From assembly GCA_028622995.1 (NCBI GenBank), contig JAJQJQ010000006.1, positions 62,001-126,000 of the forward strand: a stretch of 64,000 nucleotides of DNA. The letters run 5' to 3'. Position numbers and translations under genes: made by a program. Below are positions 23,664 to 36,200 of this stretch, piece by piece. The first letter of the stretch is position 1. Each line of letters begins with the position of its first letter. This DNA comes from Panagrolaimus kolymaensis. Taxonomy: Eukaryota; Nematoda; Chromadorea; Rhabditida; Panagrolaimidae. Under the pieces are notes generated by a model. The model did no database searches, was not told the origin of the DNA, and saw only the letters and a program-made list of their open reading frames with translations.

Positions 23664-25896
23664 TAATTCGGCAAAAAAACTTATTCAGGAAATATAATAT
23701 TTTTTTAAATTTGGATTGACAATGAAAATTAGTATTATTATTTTAGTGATATTATTAGAAATTAGATTCACGGGTTTTATTTAGTTCATTTTTATTATTA
23801 AACTTATTGAAATGGTGAATATCAATTTTTTAATTTTCCTATTCTTGCCTGTAAAGACAAAAAAACAAAGTATTATTATTCCCATTTTTTATTATTATTA
23901 AATCCTATTTTTCAAATTACACATATTCGCTGCTTTCGCTTACAAAGTTTTATTTACTTTACTTTTTTTTTATGTTTGCTTTATTAGTAATAAAAAAAGA
24001 ATTTTTTAATTTACCTGAATAATTTCTCATTTACAAAATAAAATAGAGCAAAGATAAACGACGACACTAAAAAATTACGGTATTTTTTTAAACTTGGAAA
24101 AAGCTTTCTGAAAGTAGTTACACTCAATTTTTGGTTTCAATGCAACAAAAAAAGAGAAAATGTCGTCAAACCTGAAAGAAAGAAAATCTATAGTTTCAAG
24201 TTTAAAGAAAAAATTTGTTCAATCACGAGTAAAATTTTTTTGTTTGGTGAAAAAATAAGAGATTGACGCAATTATTCAAAGAGATCAAAAGCATTTTTTA
24301 TTCTTCAACTTTTATTTTTTGACAGACGAGCAGCTAAAAGCAATCCAGGAAAGCCAAAGGAAAAGCAAATATCTCCTCAAAGAAATGGAAGCCCTCATCG
24401 CTTGCTTGCTTTTTGTTTCATTTCTTTTTTTTCGTTTTTTGAAGAAAAGAAAAAAATTTAGAGTTAATCTAGAGAGTCAAAGAAGAAAAAAAGAAAGGAA
24501 CTTGAAAGCTGAAAGCCATGATCACCATTTGTTGTTAATCAATATATTGATGAGGGTCGACCCACACCACCAAGAAATGAAAGCAATAAAGAAAGAAACA
24601 AAAAAGAAAAAAAGTAAGAGAAAGGGTAAGAAAAAAAGAGAGCTGAAAATGAGGCGGGAAAGTTTGAAAAGCAAGCGAGAGCAATAAACATCTGTGTTTA
24701 GTGGATTTGACTTTGGATTTTTGACGTCTTTAATGTAGTCTCTTTTTTATTTTGTTTTAAGATAAAATAGATCAAGTTTTCAATAATAAAAAAAGTTTTA
24801 GTTTTGTTTAAAAAATTATCTTCGAAATTAAGTCTGTGTGCTTTTAATAAAGCCACTGAACTTTTTTATGGATAGTTTGCTTTCAAAATCCATTGAGTTT
24901 TGGTTGTAAAATAAATTAATGTCTGATGCTTTTTCTTTTTCCTTTTAAATAGACGACTTTTTATGGTGTTGTTTTGTTTTTATTTTGCAGGAAAAAAGTG
25001 ATTGTCAGAAAAGTGCAAAAAATAATATCTTTACTTTCAATTTTTTTGATAAGGCTCGAACCATTGAAGCAATTTTTTGTCCTTTTTATTTTGATTGATA
25101 TAAACCCTTTTTAAATGCTTTTTATTTTTGTGTTTATAATCAAAAAAAGGAAGTCCGACTTTTCCACAAAAAAAATTATCAAACTTTTTTTAATTCGAAA
25201 AATGCTTTTATATTTTGATCGAATTATGAATTTCTCATTTTAATTTTCTTTCTTTTTTTCATAATTAATTAAAGCTAGAAGCATAGTTATCAATAATAAA
25301 TTCATAAAACGAATCACGTGATTTTCAAACTTAACTTTGGAACCAAAAAATGATGCGTCTTTTTTTCGTTGCTTCTATTCCAGCAACTTTTAAATTTGAA
25401 CTTTTTTTTTCTCAAAATTTAAAATATAAGAAAAAAATTTATGACTATATGAATGATGGGCTATTTATGACGCCTTCCTACTCATTAGCAATAGAGATCA
25501 AAAATTGATCATTGTTTTAAAAGAAACAAATAATATTTTTAAAAGTTTGCTTATTTTCACTTGTTTCAAGGATTTTTATATTTGTGTAAAGAAAAGGATC
25601 AATTCAAAGGTATTATTTTTTATATTTTAAATATAATTTATTTGAAAGCTGGTTTATACTTATTTTTTGTTAATTTTCCATAATGCGTGTCATGTTTTTA
25701 GTTTTGATTCATTAAAAAAAATAAATATCGATGTTAAAAGTTTTTTTTGCTGTATTTTGATTTTTGTTATTGTTTTTCAGGTGCCGCCATCTTTTTTTAC
25801 TCTCAATAATAGGGTAACAAAAAAAAGATTTATTTTCAAAGTGTATTCATACAAACTTTTACTTTCTTGCACCTGAATTTTATAAAACAAAAAAAA
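23664..25896. other. Intergenic region without supported genes
   Basis: The longest open frame (from 24319) has no ATG start and encodes an Arg/Lys-rich low-complexity peptide. I do not support it as a gene. The rest is AT-rich. The right end is presumably the promoter of the small secreted peptide gene. Confidence 0.5.
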
Positions 25897-26211
25897 ATGA
25901 CTGTAAGTTTTTATTTTCCATCCTCAACATTGCGAAAAAACTATGTACATACATACATATTTTTAATTATCCTTAAAAAACCTCAAAAAAAGTTTTATTA
26001 TTAACTTTTCTATTTTCAGAGATTACTTTTCCAACTTTTCATTTTTGCAACCATTATTCTCATAGTTTCATCACTTTGTGCAAATACTGGAAATCATTGC
26101 ACTGATACTGGTTGCCGACTTAATGGAGGCCAATGTAATAGTGTTTGTATTTGCATTCAACGTCAATCAGCCGCGGAATTACTTTTAAGTGGACGATTTG
26201 ATTCACTTTAA
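25897..26211 (+). CDS. Small secreted cysteine-rich peptide
   Basis: Two exons, 25897-25902 (ATGACT only) and 26020-26211, are joined across a 117-base intron with a strong donor GTAAGTTTTT and acceptor TATTTTCAG. Exon 2 has no in-frame ATG, so the tiny first exon is needed. The product has 65 residues. Residues 1-23 form a signal peptide (MTRLLFQLF... to SSLCA), and the mature peptide of about 42 residues carries five cysteines in the order C-x4-C-x6-C-x3-C-x-C (HCTDTGCRLNGGQCNSVCIC), then a polar tail ending GRFDSL. The sixth cysteine lies at the end of the signal peptide (position 22). No family was recognised. Such compact disulfide peptides in nematodes serve as secreted effectors, antimicrobials or signals, but I assign no function. 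The odd cysteine count could mean the cleavage site is earlier or that the peptide pairs with another. An ATAAATAAA stretch follows the stop. Confidence 0.7.
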
Positions 26212-29200
26212 TAAATAACTATTCTTTTTTTATAAATAAAATTCTAGAGTTTTTTTCAAAAATTTAAATTAAAATATTTAAAAAAAAAAGATTTTTATTA
26301 AAAGTTTTTAGGATTTTTGTATTTTTAAAATTTTTGTTTCTATTTTCCAATGTACTGACTTTTAGTATAATTTAGCCGCCACGTTTTAATAATCTTTATT
26401 CATGACAACAAAAAAAACGGCCATCAATAACTTTACTTTTTTTCTTCAAATAATTTGTTTGCCAAATTTTAATTTTTTGAGAGAAAATTTTGTAAAAGTT
26501 AAAAACGGGTTATCCACCAACACTTTAATATTTTTTGTATTTTGTATGTATTTTTTTTTATAGCTTTTTTGATATTTAAAAATGGACTTTTATTAGTTTA
26601 TAAATTTAAATTTTGTGATAAATATGTTTATAAAAAAAATTTAAATAACAACAGTATCGGAAAATTTAAAGTTAAACAGCAAGATTTTTTCCATTTTAAC
26701 TTTTTTTATGAAAACAAAAATGAATGAATGAAAACTTTGGATAAAGAAACAACAAACGATGCTTTTGCGCTAAACTTTGCTGCATTTTTTCCTTCTTCGC
26801 AACCTTTTTTTAATAAATAAAAAAATCGATATCAAATGGACATTATTTTGGAGTGTAATATAAATTTCTTATACAAAAAAAAAAGAAAAAAAAGGCAAAT
26901 TTGTAAATATTCTTTCATTTTTCGCGCCTTTTTTTCATCATCTTCCAATAAAAAAATCGAAGGCAAAAAAGCTTCCTTTATATGGTTTTGTACATAGCTC
27001 GCACAATTTTTTTGAATTTTTAAAATACTTCTTTTTATTTTTTTATTTTTGTATCGCATTTTTGGTTTAAATGATTATGGATTTTTACCAATCGAATTAC
27101 AGAAAAAAATTAGAAAAGGAATTAAAGAAACTACATAATTTTGAGGGGCGTTTGAATTCTCAATAATAAACCGATTCCTGACATGAATGAACAGACACGA
27201 ATTCGATGCCGAACCTCTAACTACAAGCTGAACGTGTCAAACGTTGGTTGGAAGGAAGCCCAAAGTTAAGACCATAAAAATGAAGCGAAAAATGTCCCCT
27301 AAGAAAAAAGAAATGATTAACCAAATGGACAAAAGATGGCATGAAAAATAATAGAAAAAAAAATTGTAATTGAATTCGATATTTTAAAAAAATTTTAAAA
27401 CAAACTTTTAAACGGCTTTTATGAAGAAATTATATTTTTTAGAAAATTAATTTAATACTCATTTTTGTGACATAAAATATATCTTAAATTTTGTATTTCT
27501 ATTTTTTTGTTGGAAAAAAACTATATCTCATCGTTAGCTCCAATATCAGGCTTGCATTTTGCATTTTTTAACCCTTTATTTACAATTATTTTTTATTTTT
27601 TCCATTTATTTGAAAATCTTTAGATATACATATTTTTTTCCGATCATCTGACATTATAAAAATCCCTTAAAAATCAAGAATATCCATCCTTAAAAAGCAA
27701 CCAAACTAAAACCATTGATTTTTATTCATAAAAAAAAATCACAAAAGCACAGCACCTTGCTGTTGTTGTTGTTTTTCTATTTTCGCAAATAAATAAATTT
27801 GCGCTTCTTTTTATTATTACACCTTTTTCCTTTCTGCTTTCACTTTTATAGATTTTCGCTTATTTTATTGTTTTGATTTTATCCTTCCTATTTATTATTC
27901 TTTTTTTTGTTGCTTTTGTTTATGCTTTGGTTTCATTTTATTTTGTTTTTGTTACCTTTTTTACTTCAACCTTTGCCACTGGCGGTTGTTGCTTGTGAAT
28001 GCGGCTGCCAATAAGTTTTGCCAGAAAAATCCCATTTTTTTCGGAGAAAAAAGTAACATTAAAAATTTGAAGATAAAACAACAAATGTTTTGGACTGGAG
28101 TTTTAGCTTATGCTTTTTTCTGTAAATTGAAAAGAAACGAAACACAAACTTTTTTTTTTAACAGCAAAGCCACTTTGAGAAAAAAAAGTTAACCTTTAAT
28201 AAGTCAAAACGAAAAGCAAGCGAGTGGCAACAAAAAAGAAAGAAAGAAAAGAAAGCGAACTACTTTGGAATGGGATCATTGCCAGACAGCCATACACCAG
28301 CGAGCCAGGTTTAGATGGATCAAATTCAACTTTGAGACATATTACCTTTGTTTAAAGAAAAAAAAAGTTATGTCAAAATTTTATATGGAAAATGAAATTT
28401 TAGCATAGAAGAGAGGGATTAGCGGTCTTCTGCCATTTGATCTTCAAATTTTTTGATTATTAAAATATTTTAATCCTTGCAATTTATGATTTTTATCATT
28501 GAAAAATGTTATATAATTTTTTTTCTTCTCAAAAGTTGAAGAAATAATGGAAAAAAAAATGGATGGATTTTTATTGGTTTTTATCACTTTAAAAAAATCT
28601 TTAAATAGAGTGCTTTAAAAAAATAGTTAGCCTTATTTTTAGCTTCGAATAGCGAGAAAAAAACGTGAAAGCTTTTTTGTGTTATTGTCGTTGGTCGCCA
28701 TTTTATTAAACTCCAATCTGTAAAGTATATTTCCTAATCGATTTCGTGTCGATCGAGTTTTTTCTTCTTCAAACATTTTCCCTTTGATTTTTTAAAAGCC
28801 ATTTTCCTGAATTTTCCCAAGCTTTATTAAAATCTTAATAAAACAGAGTCAAAAAATTAAACTTTTATGAGAGACTACTTGAAACTTTTGCCGTCCAAAA
28901 ATACATACCTTTTTTTTCAAATGTTTTTCTTTCATTTTATTCATATTTTCTTGTTCTTTTTTTATCAAATTTAATCCCAATTAAAAATACATATGTTTTA
29001 ATAATTCATAATTAATTTGACCTAAAGGAGAGTGGAGTACATTTGTCTTGTTTTGTTTCGCCATGTAAAATTAATAAAAGACCATTGAGGAGGAAGAACA
29101 ACATCCAAAATCTCTTTCACCTGAAAGAAAAAATAGAAGAAGATAAGAATCTTAATGTTCTCGAATATTTATTTTTATTGTTATCCCTTTCTTTTAGTTT

Positions 29201-30205
29201 TGGGAAGATAAAAATGGAAGAAAAAGAGAGAGAGAAAAAAAGTTATATTTGCATATATTTTTAGAGATAGAAATAAAAAAAATTGATGGCCCTGCCTATC
29301 TGTCACCGCGCAATTTCCATTGCCACAAGGAAAAAAATGGTGGAAAAAAGGCGTTGTTGCAACAGCAAAAAAATAAATGAATCATGGCTGTATGTGATTT
29401 GTTTTTTTGTTGCCCTTTTTTGCCTTTTTTTTCGTTATGCCTCATTTACGTCGAAGTTTTAATGTATTTTTTTTTTCAAATGCGTGAACGAAAAAAAGCA
29501 AGCAATGAAAAATTTCTTTCATTTTTTTTTCTTGCTACATATCTATTTTTTTGTTTCTGATTGTTGCTTGTCGTGATTGATTATTATTATTGGCAGAAAA
29601 CAAATATAAAAAAAGTTGTAAAATTTATCAAAGATCAATTTCGAGTTTTTTAAAATAAAAACTTTTTTTCGCATATTTTCATAGTGTATTTTTTTGAAAG
29701 AGCAATTCCCGGGTTAAATAAACTTTTTGGGTTTTTCACCAAAAAATATTTTTAAAATAAATTAAAGCTTTTTTTTCTATTCTCTTATTGATTTGCATTT
29801 TTTCGTTAAAAAGTTTATTGAGCTTCTCAACAAACAAACAAAAAAACAAGTAAACATAAACAAGAAAGTATACTTACTTATACTTACTTTTCGGAAATTA
29901 GATTAAAGCTAGAGTAAAATGAAGAAATGGGAAAAAGAAAAATAAAGAAGCTTTTTTAAAATGGAAAAAAAACTTTTCAAGAAAAGTGAAATCAAAAAAA
30001 AACAATAAATTTAATGCTTTTTTCGTTTTTTTTGGAAGAAATTTTTTTTAAAATTTTTCTATTTTAAAAGGTAGTTTTTTTGTAAAAACATTTACTTTGT
30101 AAATTATAATTTTCGCGACGAAATGTAAAAAATTTCTTAATTTTATTACATTAAAATTAGTAATTTTTTAGAACGACTTTTTTACCCTGTAAAAAAATTT
30201 AATAA
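26212..30205. other. Four-kilobase gene-free AT-rich region
   Basis: No coding exon could be supported. Two patches of more complex sequence (27130-27310 and 28255-28335) stand out from the homopolymer background but have no open frame longer than about 30 codons with splice signals. The right end is the likely distal promoter of the WDR62-like gene. Confidence 0.5.
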
Positions 30206-33200
30206 ATGCGACCTAAACTTTTTGATTCCAATCCTCCATCACCTCCAAAAATTACCACGACAACCTCTTCCTCATCTCGATCGAGTCTAACAACTCCATC
30301 AATAAACAGGCATCATCGAGCTTCCTCTGCCACATCTCGAAGACCCTCAAATGGACCTTCCTCAAAGAATCGTGCTCGAGGACTTTCTAATTCTGGGCCA
30401 TCAACTTCAGCTTCCAAATTAACTTTAACCCCTCCAACATCAAACCCAAATTCAAATATTTTAATTCCAACTTATTCACTTAAAAAGAAACGAAATAATA
30501 GTAGCAGTGTAGCAGCATCATCATTGGTGGCTTCAGTTAATCGAGGCTTACCAAATTCACCAAAAAAGATGCCACTTTGTGAGGTAGGTTTTCGAAGTTT
30601 ACATATTTTAATAATATAAATAAGGGGACATAAAAAAATGATTAAAATAAATATCAAAATAAATTTTTCTAATCATCTTTTGTAAAAATTCCATAAGCCT
30701 CTTTACAAAAAAATAAATATGTAAATTTTTAAATTTTTTAACTATTTTTTATTTGCACTCTTCATTTTCGTATGATCTAAAAAAAGTTATTTTTTTATTG
30801 TTCCAAGCAGAAAAACATTTATCACAAAAATTTCATAAACGCAGAGTTGCAGAGTTTCGATTTTTTTCTTGGTTAACTCTAAGTAACTATTTTTTTCTTT
30901 CTTTCCTCAAAACCTTTACTCACTGTTTAACTTTTCTATTACAAATTTTTGTTTTTAAAAAAAAGAAAATAAAACATTATTATTGCTCTATGATTGTCAA
31001 AATTATTAATATTTAATCGATCCTTAAACCAAATAAAAACTACATATCATAATTTTTTTCTCTCTCGAGAACGCCACTTTTTTTATTTTTAAATGAAATT
31101 TTATTCTTCAAGTGACCATTGTCCTTCTTTTTTTCTCTTCTTTATTTCTATCTTTTTTTTGGTTTCCATTTTTGTTTCTATCTTTAAAGTTTAAAAGATT
31201 ATTATTTTATTATACACGCAAATTTTTTTTTCTTGTTTTATTATTTTCTCATTGAAATTGAAACATCTGCCATTTATTCCATTTTTGATACATATTATTT
31301 ATAAAATATACATATAAATATATAATATAAATTTTTATGTGATCCGATCCTCTCTCTTCTCTTTTTTCTTTTTTTTTCTTTGGAACATACATATAATTTT
31401 TTAATGGGGCATCCGTCGGTTTTTAAATATGAAACATATACGATTTTCTCTTCTTTAAAATTTTTTTTTGTTTGATTGCGCATTTTTTTTCTTGTTTTTG
31501 TCGTCGATCGTCAAAAATATAAAAATAAAATAAAAGTTGCGATCACTTTTTCTTTTCCTTCTTTTCCGTTTGGATCATCGGTTTTGTTGTTGTTTTCGTT
31601 GGATTTGAAACCTTTATTTTTCATCCCATCTCGGTATTTTCCGTATTTGTTTGTTATTCGAATACACAAAAAAAGGTTTTCATCTTCTTTTGATCCTTTT
31701 AATTCCATTTCACTTTTATTATACATATTTATTTCTTCTATTTTTGTATTATTATTTTTTTGGGTGGATTTTATTGTTGTAAAATTAAATGATGCAGCTT
31801 CAAACTGTTACAACTGAATTGGATAAGGTTGGTTTATTGGAAATTTAAATTTTTTTGGGGCAGTATGATAGAAATAATTATGGCATGGCGTGGACGTGAG
31901 TGAAAATGGACGATTTAATTTTAAAAAAGAATGAATAAATTACTGAATAGCTATTTTTGTGTTTTTATGGCGAAATTCCTAGAGCTTTAAAAGTCGTTTA
32001 AAATAACAAAATTTTTAAAATACTCATCGAAACAAAACTTTAAAATAGTTTTCTCTCCTAAATTTTAACGAGAAAATTCAAAAATGTCTTAAAAACTTTT
32101 TATTTATTTTCTTTGATTTTTTTTCAAACTTTGAACTTTTTTATCCATCTAATTATCCACGAAAAAATTTTTTACTCAACACATGTGCTTCCTTATTTTT
32201 TTTATGATCCGCCGATAATAAAATAATTAAAAGAAAGATTTCACAGCTTTGCTTTTTTTTCTCGGTTCATGTCATTCTTTCTCTTCTCACTTTCATCATC
32301 ATCATTAGTCAGGCAGATTTTCCCACGATAATTTTATTTTATTTTAACTTTTTTTCTTGCTTTTCGACCGCCATTTTTTTTTTGGTGTTGTCTTTGGATG
32401 TTTGCATTTTGTGTTGATTAGCACCCCCAATCTATTTTATTTATGTCTTCTCGCAATTCAATTTTTTTTATTACTTTTCGGTTTTCTCGCTTCTTATTTT
32501 CCTTTTTTGAATCAAAAACTTTTAAAAGCAACCAAAAAAAGAAAGTTTTTTTCCTCAAAATTTTTTTTTAATGTTGTTGACAAATAAGATTATCAGTGTA
32601 GAAGTAGTACCTTTGCGTGAATGTGTGCATTTATTTTTATTTGACCACCACCACCATTTTGACTTGCTTGACCAACAGAAAAATATATTTTTATATTTGT
32701 CTCAAACATTCATTGAATTTAATGAAAATAAAAAAACTAATATACTTTTTTTATGTTTCCTCTATTTTTAACTATGTAATATCTTTGAGTTTTTGGGACC
32801 GAAAAAGTCAACAGAGTATCGAAGAATTTGAATTATTTTTTTAGATAAGTAAAAAAAATTTTAATTTATTTTTAATTTTGCCTTTTCTGGCCATGTTTCT
32901 CTCTTATTTCTTCTTTTTTTCTTCTTTGTATTTAGTCAATAACTTTTTTACCGACCGAAAAATATGAAATGAAATAGATTATAAAAAACCGATATAAGCA
33001 ATCCTAAAAAAAATGAGTAGTATGTAAGTTGGATTATCTCTGGTCAAAATCAAGGGTAGCCACCACCGACAATACCTTTTTGATCCAAAAAAACCCTTTA
33101 ATTTAGATTGACCCTATTTTTTTTATTAGAAACAAACATTTTTTATTGCTTTTTTTGGAAATAAAAGTTTTAATTATTAGTTAGTAAAATTTTTTTTGGA

Positions 33201-36200
33201 ATGGCTGAATTTTTAATATTTTATCTATTTAAAAAAATTAAAGTTCGTGGCGAGGCTCCTTTTAACAAATTTTCTTTACCAATAAAAACAGATTAATTCC
33301 AATTTTATAATAATTTTTTCTTTAAAGTTTTTCTTCTTCAAAGAAGTTTACAAAATCTTTTTTGTTGTTGTTCCACTGTTCACAGATTATTAGGTTTTGA
33401 GGTTATTATATTCTTTCTTTTAGAGGTGTGAAGAAGTGTTAGTTATCATTAGAGATCTCATATTTTGTTTTCTTTCTCACCTTTTCAAATGTCTCTCCGA
33501 GGTTGTAAATTTTTTCTCAAGGTTTTGTAAAGTTTAATACAAATGCCACTGTCAATGTTTAATTTTTTTCTTCATAAACAAAATATAATTTCTTAAACTT
33601 TACATTCGAAACCCACAAAAGTTTTAAATTTCATTATTTTTTTAAATTTAAACATGTTTCAAAAAACTTTCATTTTTTTGTCATAATCATTGCCGCTGTC
33701 ATGTCACTGTCACTACCGAACACGTTGTTGTTGAAAAATGGAAAAACAATAAACATTGACCCTTTCTTGTCTGTAGAAAAATGAATCGAGAGATTTGATC
33801 AATTTTTTCTTCTCTCCCTTTAGGCATTTTGCATTTTGGTGAAAGAACGAAAAATAACTATTTTTTAGTTTAGTTAAGTTTAGTTTTTAAAGATCACATT
33901 TCAATTTTTTTATTCCTCTATTAAACGATTTTGGAAGAAGGAGATGAAAACGAGCCAACGAAGATTGATTCCTCCAAAACTATCAAATTTAATTTTTTTA
34001 TTTATTTGAAGATGAGTTTTTGCATTTAAAAAAATTAAATAAAGTTTAAACTTTTGAAGAGAAATCTTTATTAAACTTTAATTTGCCAGATTTTTTTTTG
34101 CTTTTGTCAGCTTTTTTTAGATCTACAAATATGTGGCAATAGCGGCAGCCGTTTAACTCTTTTTTTTATTGACTTCTTTTTTATGCGCGGAAGTTCTTCT
34201 TTGTCAGCTAAAAAATAATTGCTGCCAACTAAAAAAATCCATAAGTCTTATTGGATCATTGATGGATCATAAACTTTTTTTTTCAAATCCATCGGATCGA
34301 CTAATTTTTTTGGCGGGATATTATTGCATAAACGATGGTTGAAAAAAAAAGTTTGAGACTTTGATGACGACAAATCAATCCAATGTCCATTCTCAAAAAA
34401 AGTATTTTCACGATAGTTTTTGTCGAAGAATCGCGCTGAAAATTCTCATGAACGCAATTTTTTCTTGGAACATTTTTATTTTGACTATCATTCTTTCTAA
34501 TTCCAATAAGCCTTGTCAAATATCTTTCTGACACCTGCAAAAGGATGAGAGAGAAAAAACGACGATGACAAACCCAAACGCATTGTAAAAAAGCGATATA
34601 TCTATTTTATTTCCTCTAACTCCACTATTATTATTATTTTTTGCGCATCAATTTCAATTTTTTCCAGTTTTTTATCTCTTTCAAAAAAAAAGTTTTTTGT
34701 GTGTTGCAATTTTTTTTTGTTGCATTTTTTTTTATCCTCCAGCGTTTAGTATCTATCATCCTTCTTCTTTTTTTTGTTAAGAAAGAAATGAAACCTTTTT
34801 TTTTTTGTTACAAAAACGAGAAAATGAGACACAAAAAAAAGAAGAAAACTACGAAGAGCGTCGTCGTCCACTACGGAAGAAAGAAAAAAGAAAGGAAAGC
34901 GATACTATGCTTTTGCAAAAAAAAAAATCAAGTAGCAGCAGCAAACAAGGAAGGTAGCATGAAACCAAATAGCCAGCGAGCGATTATCACACTTTTCTCA
35001 CATTTTTTTTTGCACCATGAAAAAAAGGGCTTCGAAAAAATTATGAGTTTTTTTGCTGCTTCAAAATTTTTTTTTGGTTTTGAATTAGAAACTCTTGAAA
35101 GTTTCATGAACCGTAACGATTATCATCGCCATTAAGTATCTTTTCGAGTCTCAATTGGAAAATTGAAGAGATTTCCTCCTTTCTTCGGATTTTTTTTAAA
35201 GATTTAAGGTTTAATGCTTTTTTTAAAAAGAAGATCCCTTCCGCATTTTTCGGGTTTTGAAGATTTTTAGAGATGAGAAGGAGAAGAGCCATACTTGACT
35301 TTAATATCAAAAAGAAAGAAAGAAAAAAAAAGAGAAATGATTCGGCGCCGAATTTTTTATTTTATTTTTATTTTTATTCATAGTTCTATATTTTATTTTT
35401 TGATTGAGCAATATTCTCTTTTCTTCCTTCTTCTTTGCTTTTCTTTTTTGGTGTTATGTTTTTATGATTCAACATTTTTTCTTTCTTTCTTTTATTCACC
35501 AAACAAAAAAAAAGTTTCAGTGGCTTCAATAAAAAAAAAACCATTAAAAAAATACACCATTGAAAATCAAATAGATGCCTTCCGAAAATGGAAGCTTTTA
35601 AAAAGTTTCTTTTTTATTATTATTGATCTTTTCTGCAATTTCTCTTGATTTTTATTTATCTACCACCAAAAAAATGGATGGAAATATATTTTTATTTTTT
35701 TCGTTTTGTGACACTTAATTTTTTTTTGTAAATGCTTTAATTTTGAATTCTAGCGTTTAGTGTAAAAACTTTGATCAAAAAAATTTTTTACACATCTTTT
35801 TTTTTATATTTTTTGGTTGAAATTCGAGAGATAAAAAAGCGGAGAAAAAATTAAATAAAAACATTTGAAAAAAAAGTGTTTTTTTTTAAATTTTGATAGC
35901 GGCATAGTTTTCAAAACATTATCTTCTCTTTTCTGAATTTTTGCTTTTTTTTAAATTTTGTTTTATGTTGGGTCAAAACAAAAAGCGTTACAATATTTTT
36001 TTATTGTAAATTTAAACAAAAAACCTTAGTTTTACAAAAATTTTCAAAATTTATCGAAAGTCTTTTTTTATTTTTGACTGCAAAAAAAATTGCATTGAAT
36101 TCTTTTATGCTTTTTTTATAAAAATAAAAAGGCAAAATCGCATAGATAAATTCTGACATTCATGATTTTTTGTTTTGTTTTGACCATCATAAAAGCCAAC

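Noticed and set aside
24319..24687. Open frame of 122 codons rich in Lys, Arg and Glu
   Set aside because: It has no ATG at its start (TTG), low-complexity composition, and no splice context or family resemblance.
27130..27310. Complex patch with a 28-codon frame as a small gene
   Set aside because: No signal peptide, splice sites or family pattern could be seen.
35515..35610. Protein-like stretch VASIKKKPLKKYTIENQIDA after a TTTCAG
   Set aside because: An acceptor is present but no usable donor follows, and the composition fits the A-rich background.
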